A stretch of 64,000 nucleotides of DNA from Chionoecetes opilio (GCA_016584305.1 JACEEZ010012826.1:162001-226000); one strand, 5' to 3'; counted from the first letter of the stretch, positions 46,330 through 58,195 are shown. Translations and numbers: made by a program. Notes: generated by a model not told the origin, from the sequence alone.

Positions 46330-49300
46330 AAAACTTATGCGCCCTGATGAAGGACACAAATCAGCTAAAACGCTTTAAGAAACTCTCTCGTTTAAAAGAA
46401 CATAAAAAAAAAGGAAGCAAACAAGAGGCCGCGAGGCCTACACGTGGATTTTCTGCACTAACACTACATACTTTCCCCCTTTTCACCCCCAAATCCATGA
46501 ACCTATCCAGCCCCTCTTTAAGCTCCCAAAGAAATTGCACTAACTACCTGTCTAATGAGACCCCCATTCATTCAACCCCCCTATTTTTGAACCCCGTTTT
46601 TTCCCCATTTTCCTTTTTTAAATTACGCTTTTCCGCGAAAACCGGTTTCTTTGTTTACCCGGTTTTAAAAACCGTAAAAACTTTTCCCACCCCTCCTTTT
46701 TTAAATCCCCTTATCCACTTTAAAAATTTTGTTTAGGCGCCCCTTTCTCTGGTCTCTGAGTGAGTTTTAATTTTAAAACTTCAAATTTTCTCATAATAAA
46801 AATTTCGCATCCCTTTTATTCATTTTTTTCACCCTTTCTGCACTGGTTTTTAAAAGGGATACCATCCTGTAATAAAGGGGACCAAAAAACCCAACCGCAA
46901 GTCTAGGGGGGGCCCCCGAAATAGAGCCAGATAAAGCTTTTGAAAACTTTCCGCACTTCTACTTTTAAAAATTTGGGAATGAATCCTAAACTTAAATTTG
47001 CTTTTATTTTGGGCCCCAAACATTTTTTTCCCCCCGGGCGGAGGGTTTGGGGCCCCCTTTACCAAGATGTTTTCACCTTTTGATTTTCAGCGATACATGC
47101 TATGGTGATCTATTACCAGGGTTTTTCCCAAAAAAATTTATAACTCTGCATTTTTCAAATTAAATTTCCCTTTGCCATCTAACCGCCCCCCGTTAAGTTA
47201 TCTAAGTTCCCTGCAATATGTTTACATCAGACGGGACCAAAATCCACCTACCTTTGGGTCATCAGCCCCCAAAATTTCTGGAAAACACTGCAAAACCCCC
47301 CTAAAAGTCGTTGGGTGGAAATTTAAAAAAAGAATGGACCCAAAACAGAAACCCCTTTTGGGAAATCCCTTTTCACCAGTCCCATTCAGATTTAGAACCA
47401 AATTTAATTTTAACCCTTTTTGCCATTAAATTACCCAAACTTGATCCAATGAAGAACTTTTCCCCTCTATTCCATGAGCCTAACCTTTTTTAAAGGGGTT
47501 TGCTCGTGTGGTACTTTTTCAAATGCCTTTACTTTTAAAAACCAAAATATATTATTTATAACCTTATCATTTTCTGCCGTTCCCTAAAATTTTTTTTAAA
47601 AAAATCAATAAATTGGTTTAGGGGCAGGGCCCACCCTTTGGGGGAAACCATGTTGGAAAACAATTTATAAAAAATATGTTTTTCAAGTGCTCTCTTTAAT
47701 TTTTTGCAATAATAGATTCCAATAATTTTCCCCCCAAGGGCGTTAGACTTCGGGCAAAAATTTGAATTTTGTCCCCTGTTTCCCCTTTTTAAAAAATGGG
47801 GAAAATTTTCCCTTTTCCCCCACAAAAAATGGCCCATCGCCCATCTCAAAATGATTTTCTAAAAAGGGCACTAAAAGGGCTCACAAAACCTCCTTGCATT
47901 CTTTAAACCCTGGGATACACTTACTGGTCCCGGCCCCCATTTAAAAAATTTTTACTTATCTATTTCCCTCTTCCACCATTTCCCCCTTTATCAATATCTT
48001 TGAGTTGCCTCATGGGTTCCTTTTTAACATGGGTTTACTATCAGGTATCGTCTGTGTATCCTCCGTAAAAAAACACTAAGAAATAATAATTTAGAATTTT
48101 TCACATATCCTCTCCCTATTTTAAAACCCCCCCCGGGCCTGACCTTAACGGCCCAAAAATAAATTCCCCTTTTCTGGTTTATTACCTGATAGAACCCTTT
48201 TGGGCACTTTCGCCTGCCTGCTACTTTTAAACTCAAATTTTTTTTAGCAACTAAGCCCAAGTTAAGGGTGAAGGTTTAAATTTTTTTACGTCCTTTCCAT
48301 AAGTTATGGTTTTTTGCTTACCCCAAACCGCCCCGAAAACCCTTTTAAAAAAAAAAGGTTTTTTTTACCCCCGGTTTTAAAAATTTGTGGTCATCCATTT
48401 GGATCACTCCCTTTTTGGGCCCTTTTTTCCCATAAGGAATATTTCTTTCTTTCCGTCAATTTTATTTCCCTTTCAAAAAAAAGGATAAATCCTCAAACTC
48501 CGACCTCAATTTCCCTGTCTACCCCTTAATTTAACCTCAGCCGACTTTACTTCCCTGGGCCAACCCCTCTAATTTCCTAAAGGGGCCCTTTCCTTTAAAC
48601 CTTACCAAAATTTGGGCCTTTTCCCGCTTCATCGCCCGTCCTACCTGGGAAAATTTTTTCCCCCCATCCCACCCCTTATAATAAAACCCCCAGGTGTCTT
48701 TTTAAAACCTGCATAAATTTTGGGCCCTTTTTGAAATAAGGTATTCCAAAGTTTTTTGCCAATTTAAATTTCCCAAAATTCCCATTTTAAGCTAAATTTG
48801 ATTTCAAATGGTCGCTATTATCTAAAATTTCCCCCCGACTCCACATCTGTAAAAAAATCGTCTCTTGTCAACAATAGATCTAGAATATTATCCCTTAGTG
48901 GACTCCCCTTTATTGCTTTACTTTGGAAAGTTATCCTGGATTATATTAACAATTTATCTGGTCGCGTCCCTATTTTTAAAAACCCCCGTTTTTTTTATAT
49001 TCCCAAGATTTAAAAACTCCCACCACGCTATTTGATTTTATTGCAGGCCTTGTTTATTCTTTCCCCTATAGGAGCTTTAAAAAAAAAACCCCCTTTTCAT
49101 AAGTTTTGGGGGCCCATACACTACACCCAAAAACCCTTTTTTCAGTTTCCCCCGTAAAACCCCTACCCATATAGACTATTTTCTTTAAAAACTGTTTTTA
49201 TAACTTTTTTAAAACAGGGACGCAATGCATTTTGCATAAAGCACAATCCCCCCAAACCCCGCTGCAAAATCTTTTCCTTGTGAAATAACTTTTACCCAGC

Positions 49301-51250
49301 AATCTCGACTTTCCCGGGTCAAATAAAATTTCCTGAAACCAAAAACCCTGGGTTTTTTAATGCTATTTAAACCCAAAAACCGTGCTGGGGTCCCCCCCCC
49401 CCAATTTTAGTCCGCGATTCCGCGAAGCGGGGCTCCCAAAAATCGATCGCGGAATTTTATTAAATTAAAAACTATCGCGGAATTTTTTGGGTTTCCTTAA
49501 ATTTCCCCGATTTTAGTCCACGATCCAAAAAATTTGGGCTTAAAAACATTTTGTAATGCTTTTTTTTTGGGGTTAAGCTTTTTTCTTTGAAGGGAAAAAA
49601 TTCGCTAGCGGGTTTCCGATCGCAGAAAAAACGATCGAAAAAATTTTAATTTAAACTTTAAAAAAATTTTTCCGCGACGGGACGCCCAAAATTTTTATAG
49701 GGGAATAGCGATAGTGGACCAAACCATTTTTGGATCCGGCCCCTGCCCGCACGGGGCAGTTTTTATATTAGGGCCCTTTAAGCAAACTCTTCTTTTTTGG
49801 GCCCTTTTTTCCCCCATCTTTTAAAAAAAACCCCTCCCTTTCTTTTCTCGAAAACCCTTTTGTTCCCTTTCCTTCCCGAAAAATCCTCCTAGTGTCGAAG
49901 TTTTCCCTTTCCCCGACCCCCTTTTCTTTCTTTCCCCCGGGTTTTCATCTTAAAAAAACCCCGCAGGGGACCTGCCCCCCTTCAAGGGATTCAGGAAAAG
50001 ATCGAACTCCTTCCCCAAAAGTGCACCCGTCCCTGCGGTAGAGATGGTTATGCCCCGAAAAAGAGGGGCCCAGCTGTCGACAAAGGCCCAAAGGATTTGG
50101 GTTTTCAATGAAATGCCAGGGCCCGGGAATTTAAAGCAATAGGGGCCCGGGTACCCAAGTCGTCAGCAAAGCGTCTTGGAAGGACACCACACACCACAGG
50201 GAACCCATCCCTGTCCCTAACTTTACCTACAGCTTTCATTGAACCGCCGTAACAATTCCTCACTTCTTACACACTCAACATCGTTTCCCCCAGCACTCAG
50301 GCAGACGATGGGCTTTTTCCCTTGATCCGCCATGCACTCAACTATCTTATCACTAACATAACCTATCCCCTTCCCTGGGTAACTCACCGACTTCATGCGC
50401 ATCCCTTCCCTGTCACAGAACCTGCTGTCGAGATGTCTAACCTGACTGTCACCAACAACCAAGATTTTACCTTCGGGTGATGATGTATCGTCTACCGTCC
50501 TTACCTCCGTATCTTCCTCTTGCAGCCCCTTGAGTACCTGAAATGCGTTCGTGCACACAACATGGTCATTGTTTACCTTTTTCTCCTTTGGGCGTGTACC
50601 ACCATGCTCAACCACCTGCCATTCACCATTCCTTGGTGACTTACTAGAGACCTCTCCTTTAGTAGTAGCCCGAGGCACGTCTCCCTCAGGTACCCCTCCA
50701 GGTACATCCCTCGCATGTGCCCCTGCACTCACTCCACCTCCACACTTAAGAGATCGTATCTCTATCTCCTGCTTCCTCACCACGCTTTTCAAATCGTTCA
50801 CTTCCCTTACGAAGTACCTTTTCAGGTCATCGATCGCCTCCATACAGACTTAAGCGCCACTGCACACCCTTCACTACACTCCCCCTCGACACTTCTCCCT
50901 CCATCTACCACTCTCTCTTCCACCTCGGCCTCCTTCACTCCACACCTCCACAACACCCTCCTCCACAACACTAACAACACCATCGCCTCCACTAGCCATG
51001 TCGACGCTAATCTCTGTACCTGCCCACTTAATGGACCTGACTCAACACACACTGGAGCTGCCTCCTCACACGTCTTGCCTCTCCAAACGACAAAGACTGA
51101 ATGAAGTTCTCTCTCTCGAGTTCTCTCGCCTTCTCTCGCGTTCTCTCTCTCTCTCACAATTATCCTTAAATCTTTATGAGGTGTCCTTCCCATCTTCGTC
51201 CTATGTCGTTAGTAAGTTATCACGTCCGCTCTGTTTCCATAACCTTCGCC
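46330..51250 (-). mobile_element. Nearly full-length CR1-like LINE
   Basis: Minus-strand order: 5' region 51250-50844; ORF1 from 50843; an endonuclease end near 48960-48780 (NILDLLLTRDDFFTDVESGG); a reverse transcriptase start near 48215-48050 (PKGFYQVINQKRG); RT near 47800-47570 (FLKRGNRGQNSNF, LEKHIFYKLFSNMVSPKG); and the decapod-type 3' end at about 46740-46390. About 4.9 kb in all. Below 50215 the sequence is error-dense, so frames are broken. Confidence 0.75.
50223..50843 (-). CDS. CR1-like LINE ORF1 with SGNH/GDSL hydrolase-like domain (N-terminal part)
   Basis: Open for 206 codons from ATG 50843; an in-frame TAA lies just upstream. It begins with a coiled-coil-like segment (MEAIDDLKRYFVREVNDLKS, VVRKQEIEIRSLK), then a Gly/Pro/Ser linker, then KILVVGDSQVRHLDSRF (GDS block) and PIVCLSAGGNDVE (GxND block) of the SGNH esterase fold. 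Some CR1 LINEs carry such an esterase in ORF1. The frame ends at a TAG (complement 50223-50225) where sequence quality falls. Beyond it, broken frames still give GKVRDRDGFPVVCGVLP and HNHLYRRDGC, the expected rest of the domain, so the stop is probably not the true end. Confidence 0.8.
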   Translation of the reverse strand: MEAIDDLKRYFVREVNDLKSVVRKQEIEIRSLKCGGGVSAGAHARDVPGGVPEGDVPRATTKGEVSSKSPRNGEWQVVEHGGTRPKEKKVNNDHVVCTNAFQVLKGLQEEDTEVRTVDDTSSPEGKILVVGDSQVRHLDSRFCDREGMRMKSVSYPGKGIGYVSDKIVECMADQGKKPIVCLSAGGNDVECVRSEELLRRFNESCR

Positions 51251-52127
51251 TGAAGAGAAAATAAAATAAAATAAAAAAACATCAGCGGTTATCAGAGAAT
51301 ATAACTATGGAAATGCTTATCAACAACACAAACTCAATTTGATTTATATTTTTGCCATTGACTACAAAATAATTATTAACTATTTATATTCGTATTTTTG
51401 ATATTTTCTTTTGTCGCTGGTAAAGAATGTAGTATTAGTGATGTGTTGACGTAAAGTGTAATGTGTATATAACTAAACAAAGAAACGAGACTAGGGCAAA
51501 GCATCATAAATGGGAAAGAAAATTGAGGCATTGTGAATAATCTCTGTTCAGGGACAAAAAAGTATTATCATTGCCACTATTTTCGTGAGCATTGAAAACA
51601 AATTATTATATATATGTTTTGCAAATAGAACTGTCATAGCAAACCGGTATAGCAAATAAAAACAAAATGCATATTAAAAAATATCAGTTGAAAATCTCGC
51701 TACGAACACAACTTAGTAAACACCTTCTGGCATTCTAGCCTTTTTTTTTTTTTCTTCGTAGTGTTTTTTTCTTGCTTGTAGTCAGCCTATCCTCGACACT
51801 GCATGAATTTATATCCTGAATATCTGCAAGACTACCGTGATATAACGGCAAATTACTTTACTACAGTTGCCTTCACAAGTTCTATTAGGCGAGAGTTTAC
51901 TAAAGTGCATCACAATCACACACACTGGCAGCACAATCTGGCCTTGAGGTCTCGCATGGCAGAGTGGGTGGCGGGAGGGGAGGAGGCGTACCTGTAGGCT
52001 GGTATTTTCTCTTAGTATTAGTGTTCTGGGTAGCTAAAGTAATCAGTATAACATCGTATAGGCCGACAAAAGGCCCGACATGTCTCCAGTTGCCTGTGTT
52101 TGACATGAGAATCTGCCGCAAAGGGAA
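51251..52127. other. No gene recognised
   Basis: AT-rich, T run at about 51740-51752. Nothing with support. Confidence 0.45.
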
Positions 52128-52290
52128 ACAGGTATTATTTTACACAAGGACCAGACTTCCCTACACAATTGGGAGTATAGTTTCTGTTTACTTTATTGGA
52201 TTCTAGGAAACATTCTCTTATAAGCTTCTGTCGCAAATCATTACTTTGGAGATATGACATATTGTTTATAGGAAGGAGAGAAGAGTAACA
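52128..52290. repeat. Foldback arm family, copy 5 (single)
   Basis: TTCCCTACACAATTGGGAGT and following match 15385-15530. No inverted partner was found nearby. Confidence 0.8.
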
Positions 52291-52578
52291 CGCTTTCCTC
52301 ACGAACATGTCCACTCAGTGACGTGCAGTGGCAGTGTGTGCAAGCACCTTCACAAATATAGAGTTTCTGGACACTTTTTTGCCTGCATTTCTTACGAAAT
52401 ATTTTCACACGCGCACCACCGCCTCAATGTGGCAACAGTGGCGGCGTCGCGGCTCGGGCTGCCTCTCTCCCATCTATCCCGCACACTATCACTCACCTCC
52501 CTTGTATTCCAGCGTTCCTCTGCGTGCTCCCCAGGTCCAAGGAGTCTCTGCGTGGGCCTCATCACTCCACACAACGCC

Positions 52579-53104
52579 CAGAGCTGGGCAAGATTTAAAT
52601 AAATTTTATTTAAATACGTATTTACATACATTTGTGTATTTAGAAATGTATTTATAAATACATTGGTTGTCATGTATTTAAATACGGTTTTAAATACTTT
52701 TATGAGTATTTAAATACATTGTATTTAAATACTCATAATATAAAAATATAAATACTTTTTTATCAGTTAATTTGGCCATAAACCCGCCCAACTATTGGGC
52801 AACACTGATGTTACAGTGAACCAGTGTTTCCGCTTTCAAGGAAATTTCCGTATTTTTAGGAAATTTAGGCCTGAGAAGGAAATTTCAAAGGAAACCCAAA
52901 CTCTAAGGAAATCCATTTTTTTCGGACATGTTAAAATTTGTGTGTTATTTAAAATGTATTTACAAAGGTATTTAAATACAATTGATGTATTTAGTATTTA
53001 ATATTTAAATACATTAGTAAAATTATTTATTATTTAGTATTTAAATAAATTTCTCCAATGTATTTAGTATTTAAAAATTGAGTTTTAGTGCCAAATGAGC
53101 TCTG
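52579..53104. mobile_element. hAT-like MITE, copy B
   Basis: Begins CAGAGCTGGGCAAGATTTAA and ends GAGCTCTG; the body matches copy A (AATTTGGCCATAAACCCGCC). The flanks give no clear 8-bp duplication. Confidence 0.75.
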
Positions 53105-53579
53105 ACGACGGGTTCACTCACTAAGACCATTACCAAAACTTCTTAATTTCCAAAGAGCGCGGCGTGCTGCCTCCGTGCATTGCGATCTTGTATCCTACTC
53201 AACGGCCTTGACCACATAGATCTTCGATACACTACCCGAGTTTTAACGAATGTACAGCAATCTTAAGTACGGTAAACATCTCCTACATGTCGAATTCTTA
53301 CCCGGGAATGTTCGCTAGTATTATTAAAGTCAATCGTTGTGGTAAATTTAGAGTTTCAATTCATTGCTTGACATAATTAGATCAATGTAGCTGCCCTGAA
53401 AGAAGGGTTATTGAAAAAAAAAACCCCCCCCTTTAAACAAGCAGTTCCAAATACCTTCTATAAAGGGTACAGGGTATGTATTTTATGTGATGTAATCTTT
53501 TTTGTATTTTTGGTATTGGGGAAATTCTCATGCATGGTATGGTTTATGTTTTTTTATTAAGACATGTATTATGTATGAG

Positions 53580-53755
53580 GTTGATGTTTGTGTGTATGTA
53601 TGTTGTGGGATCTTTTATGCATGTACGCAATTGTATGTATGTACGTATGTATGCATGTGTATTTATGCGTGTATAATGTGTTTGTATGTATATGCGTGTA
53701 CATGTATATATTGTATGTTTGTGTATGTATGCGTGTATGTATATGTATATTATAC
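53580..53755. repeat. TGTA/GTAT microsatellite
   Basis: Imperfect (TGTATGTA)n, at the 3' side of the minus-strand LINE below. Confidence 0.9.
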
Positions 53756-53859
53756 TAACAAAACAAAAGGATGAAGGAAATGGAGATGTATAAGGCTCAA
53801 AGCTATTTACAGAGAGAGGAAACTGACATGAAATATCAGGAGAACGAAACTTTTTACGA

Positions 53860-54580
53860 ATAGAAAAGTTAATGGCGGGAAGGATGGTGGGCATGGCGCT
53901 GTGCCGATACCCACCAGTCCTCGGTGTCCTGATAGTGATAGGCGTGACTGTGTGGGTGTCGGGGGCGCGAACAGGGGGCGGGGTGTCGGGGGGGAGGAGG
54001 TGGCGGTGTCCAGGATGACGCAACAATTCTTACACGAATCCACGTGTGTGGGTAGTAAAATAGAGGAGTATTCACCCCTTAACTCATGTGCTGGCGTCTG
54101 CGCAGCATGTAGATCTTGTAGGAAGCTGTCATGACTACGTTGGAGACGTGATGCTTCCAGTTCAACTGGTCATCCACAGTGACGCCAAGTAGTCTGGTGG
54201 ACTGTGCTACTTGGAGTGGATGGAGACCAACTGAGAGCTGGGGACGAGTCACTGCCTGTGAGGAAGTACATATGTGCATCACCACGGTCTTGGTGTGATT
54301 GATCGTCACTTTGTTCTCCTCAGTCCACGCCTGGAATCTGTCCAGGGTGGCTTGCGGTGGCGAGGAGTCTGGGGCCCTGGGTGTTGATGGGATGCCCGCG
54401 GTACTGTCATCCACGTACTTCCAACGATAAGAGGTGTCGGTGAGAGTATCAGGAAGCACAGTGGACCCATCTTGGCGCCCTGGGGGACCCCGCAAGTCAG
54501 GTGTTGGAGCGAGGAGACAGTCCTGATAGCGTACAGGCTGTGGGTTAAGTTTCTTCTAGTAATGGTGATCTCTGGCGTCA
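53860..54580 (-). pseudogene. Internally deleted LINE reverse transcriptase
   Basis: Minus strand: SLQHLTCGVPQGAKMGPLCF (RT block), then in the next frame YRWKYVDDSTAGIPSTPRAP (YVDD catalytic box), ENKVTINHTKTVVMHI, LLGVTVDDQLNWKHHVSNVV and SYKIYMLRRRQHMS ending at 54079. Beyond this, MLRHPGHRHLLPPDTPPPVR and GYRHSAMPTILPAINF (54026-53870) are the usual C-terminal end of the same LINE type. The 100 or so residues normally between them are missing, so it carries an internal deletion as well as frameshifts. Confidence 0.75.
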
Positions 54581-54604
54581 CGAGTTAAGAGTCCCGCCGG
54601 GTGC

Positions 54605-54885
54605 AGATCTTTCATCCATCATCGAGTGGCCGAAGTCTACCCACATGGCGCCCATCAACCCTACCTTCGACGGCGAGTGCATCGGAGGATACCGGGGGAC
54701 GGCATGAACTTCTATAAGACTATAAATACGAACGTTGAGCGTTCTATAAAAATCCTGCCTGCGCCACCACGGGCATGGGGCCAACCATCATGGCCCTCAT
54801 ATGGACCCATAGAGGCCTATCCCTCCAAGCCCTCATGGAAGTAGCCTAGCCATAGGCATAAACATAGAAAAAAATAGTGTTTGTC
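54605..54885 (+). mobile_element. SINE, copy 2
   Basis: ATCAACCCTACCTTCGACGG, GAGTGCATCGGAGGATACC and AATCCTGCCTGCGCCACCAC match copy 1. It carries a 30-bp insertion (CTATAAATACGAACGTTG) and a short A-rich tail. Confidence 0.8.
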
Positions 54886-55180
54886 TAAAAGAAAAACAAA
54901 TTGCGAGCTTAGGTGTGTGGTGAGCCCACTGTGCAGGGTGCTATGGCTGTCTGCCCATAACACAGTAAGGGAGAAACAGCCTCAGGGAATAGTATGGCAA
55001 CAATAAAATAATAATAGTATCTTTTTTCTTGTGTATTGTTGGTAAACCTTTCATTACTTGTACTTATATTACTCCGGTTGATGCGTCTTTCCACAATACA
55101 TTATACATACCATGTGGCAACTAATTCCTTACTATAGCAAATGGTTTTTTAGACTTCCTGTGATGTCTCCTCACGTCGTG

Positions 55181-55181
<1 letters not shown>

Positions 55182-55243
<62 letters not shown>

Positions 55244-55283
55244 GTGTGTGTGTGTGTGTGTGTGTGCGTGTGCGTGTGTGTGT
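55182..55283. repeat. GT microsatellite
   Basis: (TG)n with a few GC steps, about 100 bp, ending 48 bp before the start codon at 55332. Confidence 0.97.
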
Positions 55284-55331
55284 CCCTTCTATAACAGGGT
55301 CAGGATATCCGTCGTCTTTAGTCTGGAGACG

Positions 55332-55862
55332 ATGGCGGGAGGCGTGGTTGTGGCTGTGTTGTTCTCGCTAAGGTTCATCAGCGTCCTCGACCCCGCCTCG
55401 GCCCAAGAATGTACCGCAGCTGATCACGTTGAGCATGAAGGCAACGTTCAGGCAGTATATCACGAGAGCAAAACAAAATTTGAAAGCAAAGTGTCGACAA
55501 ACCTGTTCGTGCAGACGGGGACTGCCTTTGAGGGAGTGAGTGTTGAAGTGACAAACTATAAAAAAGAAAAATTTGAGGCTTGGTTCCCTAACGACCAGTG
55601 TTACCCCAACGACGCCACGTGGGTGCCGCTGCAGGTGGAGGCTAAGGTAAACCAGCCAAGGCCAAGATTTGTCATCACAACGACCATTGGCAACTGCACG
55701 ATGACATGTAGTACTCGTGATTCAAAACTCTACAACTACTACTACATTAGGAGCCTAAGTGTTGTGGCTCGTGGCTCCTCCAAATGTGTTGTGGTTCGTG
55801 GCTCCTCCAAATATAGTCTCAAATGGCTCTCAACTATCCTGATCATTGTGGTGGCAATGTTG
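55332..55862 (+). CDS. Secreted/type I membrane protein exon, unknown family
   Basis: From ATG 55332 the product starts MAGGVVVAVLFSLRFISV then LDPASAQ|EC, a signal peptide with a likely cut after Gln. The following ~135-residue ectodomain has six Cys and one N-glycosylation site (NCT) and includes YHESKTKFESKVSTNLFVQT and EKFEAWFPNDQCYPNDATW. A 27-nt direct duplication encodes VVARGSSKC/VVVRGSSKY just before a hydrophobic stretch WLSTILIIVVAML. A donor TTG|GTAGGG at 55862/55863 would interrupt the membrane segment; unspliced, the frame stops at 55881-55883. The start was chosen over upstream frame codons because those are the GT repeat. Family not recognised. The exon at 58662 could supply a cytoplasmic tail, but an unseen exon is required for phase. 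Confidence 0.55.
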
Positions 55863-55950
55863 GTAGGGGTGCGGTCGGGATAGCTTTCCAACGGATGCGA
55901 AGAGGTACAGTTCGATATAACATTAACAATATCACGATAGTGCTATCTCT

Positions 55951-55957
<7 letters not shown>

Positions 55958-56009
<52 letters not shown>

Positions 56010-56010
56010 T
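55958..56010. repeat. GT microsatellite
   Basis: (TG)n, about 26 units, in the presumed first intron. Confidence 0.97.
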
Positions 56011-56509
56011 CTTATTCGTACTTTTTTCACAAGACATGCCTCGCGTATTCTTGAACTGTATCAGAGTAACAGCATGGAATTGATATAAGAAATAGAAAGA
56101 ACCTTTAGAAGAAGAAGAAGAAAGAGGTGGAGGGGAAATGAAGAAGGAAAAAGAGAAGGAGAAGGAGAAAGAGAATGGAGGTGAAGGAGAAGAAATAGAA
56201 GAGAATACAAAGGAATACAAAGGAGGAACAGGCAGCAACAACCCTACTGGGCCAAACGAGGCTGCCTGTGTGACTACTTTCTACCACTATAGTTTATAAG
56301 TGTTAGAGGTAAAAGAATAGCAAATTATTTTGAAGGCTCCTCCCCACCACCTCTCCCTACGATCGAGCCATCAAAGGAAAAAAAAAAGTGAGAAAAAAAC
56401 AACATACAACTGAAAAACTGACATGGAATTTGATAGGAAAGACTGAAAGAGCCACACTCTAATCTACAGCTAAATAATAATAATAAAAATAAAAAAATCC
56501 AGCAAATAT

Positions 56510-56880
56510 ACGTAGGGCCGGAGTAATCGAGTTGGACAAGTTGATGCTAGTATTTATCTAGTTTGTTCTTCAACGCCTCAACCGTGTTACTGTTAACTAC
56601 TTGTGCTGGAAGAGTTCCAAATATCAACAATTCTATTAACGAGGTGATTCGCTTCATGTGACCGAAATCGCTTACCAATGATATTTTAGCTATTTATTAC
56701 GAGTAGTGTTGTCAGATCAATATCTAAATGGCTGTTTATCTTAACATTATCTTAGCCATGGAACATCTTAAACAGCTCTATTAAGTCTCCTCGTAACCTA
56801 CGTTTTGACAAACTGAACAAGAAAAGTTCCTTCAATAACTTTTCGATCAGTGGTTCTTAAGGCCCAGGACTAGTGCGACA
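56510..56880 (-). pseudogene. CR1-like LINE C-terminal fragment
   Basis: The minus strand gives ELFLFSLSKRRLRGDLIELF and KMFHG, then IIGKRFRSHEANH and VNRIVDIWN, ending in sequence for LDKY-type residues. "RRLRGDLIEVFKM ... KRFR ... NRVVNVWN" is the standard C-terminal signature of CR1 LINEs. Stops and frameshifts are present. It lies in the presumed intron between 55862 and 58662. Confidence 0.75.
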
Positions 56881-57329
56881 AATTCAACACCCGCTCCCCT
56901 CACATCCCTGACTGTTTGTGTAGACCAGGGCTTCTTGATAGGGAGGGGAAAGATTGTCACTGTGTGTGTGTGTGTGTGTGTTTGATGGTTGTGGAGTGGT
57001 GCGTGGTTTGTGTCACTGTGTGCGGTGGGTATGTTGTGTTTGTGGGCTGTGTGTGGTATTCCACCCCCATGTCTTCCTTGTCCACGCGATGTGGCCGCTG
57101 TCGCCAGTTTTTCACCCTGTAGTGCGAGCTTGGGAGCTCATTATTACGATCTTTTGGGCATGCTGGGACCGTGCCCCCCCCCATCCCCATTGCTCAAGGG
57201 TGGACAGTAACCGCCTTAATTTGTCAGTGAACCATCCAGGAATAGCACGAGGATTTCGGAAACTACGCTACCCACATGAATTGTGAGCCGTCATGTTGTA
57301 TCAACCTTACCATCGCGCGTTGTGTCCTG

Positions 57330-57422
57330 TGTGTGTGTGGTGTGTGGTGTGTGTAATGTGCTGTGTGGTGGTGTGTGTGTGTGATGTGTGTGCTGTGTTG
57401 TGTGTGTGTGTGGTGTGTGTGT
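57330..57422. repeat. GT-rich microsatellite
   Basis: Interrupted TGTG repeats; another (TG)n is at about 56960-56981. Confidence 0.9.
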
Positions 57423-57559
57423 AATGCGTGCCCGCGAACGGGCCATCCTTGCATATATGTGTGGTAGGCAATATTCTATAGCTATAATTTGTCACGCTTG
57501 AACTGATTCCAATGATTAGAAAAAAATATGTCGGAAATAAGTGAAGTAATTGAATTGGT

Positions 57560-58022
57560 CTGATCTTTTGATCGCACAAGCTTCAAGTCGCTTTGATTCC
57601 CTGTCTTACTCTTGGTTGGAGACATGGACATAAATAGTGGGAACTCTCCAAGAGACGAATCATGGCCTTGGTAATAAGGTGTCTTCGCAGATCATGAGGG
57701 TATCGCTGGATATTACGTGCCAAATCGCGATGCACCGTGATGACTGAATCGAGGCCTTTACCTGCATAGTACGTAGCGCCAACTCGCTAATGGGCATGTG
57801 GCACGCTACCTGAACCGATCCTTCCATCGGTTGTATCTGAAGAGACAATCCGGCTGGAGGCAAGGGGGGCCAATAGTGATCGTGAGCTGGGCAAGTTGAT
57901 TTTCTTCGGAGCTGCTTGGTAATGGAAAGGAGCATCATTGGGAACTCGCGCGAGGTGACCCCCGAGTGCGTCGTAGGTGGGCGAGGCGACGCGCCCCGGC
58001 GTATGCCCAATGATTGATTGAG
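57560..58022 (+). pseudogene. Second copy of the LINE 3' end at 1-1440
   Basis: Follows 985-1446 closely (GGTGTCTTCGCAGATCATGA, GTGGCACGCTACCTGAACCG, GGGCGAGGCGACGCGCCCC) and ends in the same (TGAT)n tail. It is shortened by many one- or two-base losses, which destroy the frame. Confidence 0.85.
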
Positions 58023-58195
58023 ATCTTTTCAATAGCTACATGAGCAATAGACTATAAAGTACGCGATGTTAATTATGGAATTGATGGTTATTTCTGAAGA
58101 AAAAAGTACAATTGAATACGTATGTTACGATTCATCATCTTACATGGATTTGAAATGAAATGAACATAACAAAATTGGGATTGAATTTTAGGGGG

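Larger units (their letters stand above)
40440..50215. other. Poor-quality consensus region
   Basis: Sequence dominated by runs such as CCCCCCC, AAAATTTTT and GGGGG, with a T78 run at 40632-40709. Known repeats inside are recognisable but smoothed: 41230-41480 follows 40095-40420; 42060-42210 follows the inverse of about 15545-15650; 46395-46450 follows the common LINE tail with AAGAA turned to AAAAA. Quality returns abruptly near 50215. Confidence 0.65.

Noticed and set aside
56105..56287. Ser/Phe-rich minus-strand frame
   Set aside because: Purine-rich GAA/GGA tract; no start context or splice sites of note.
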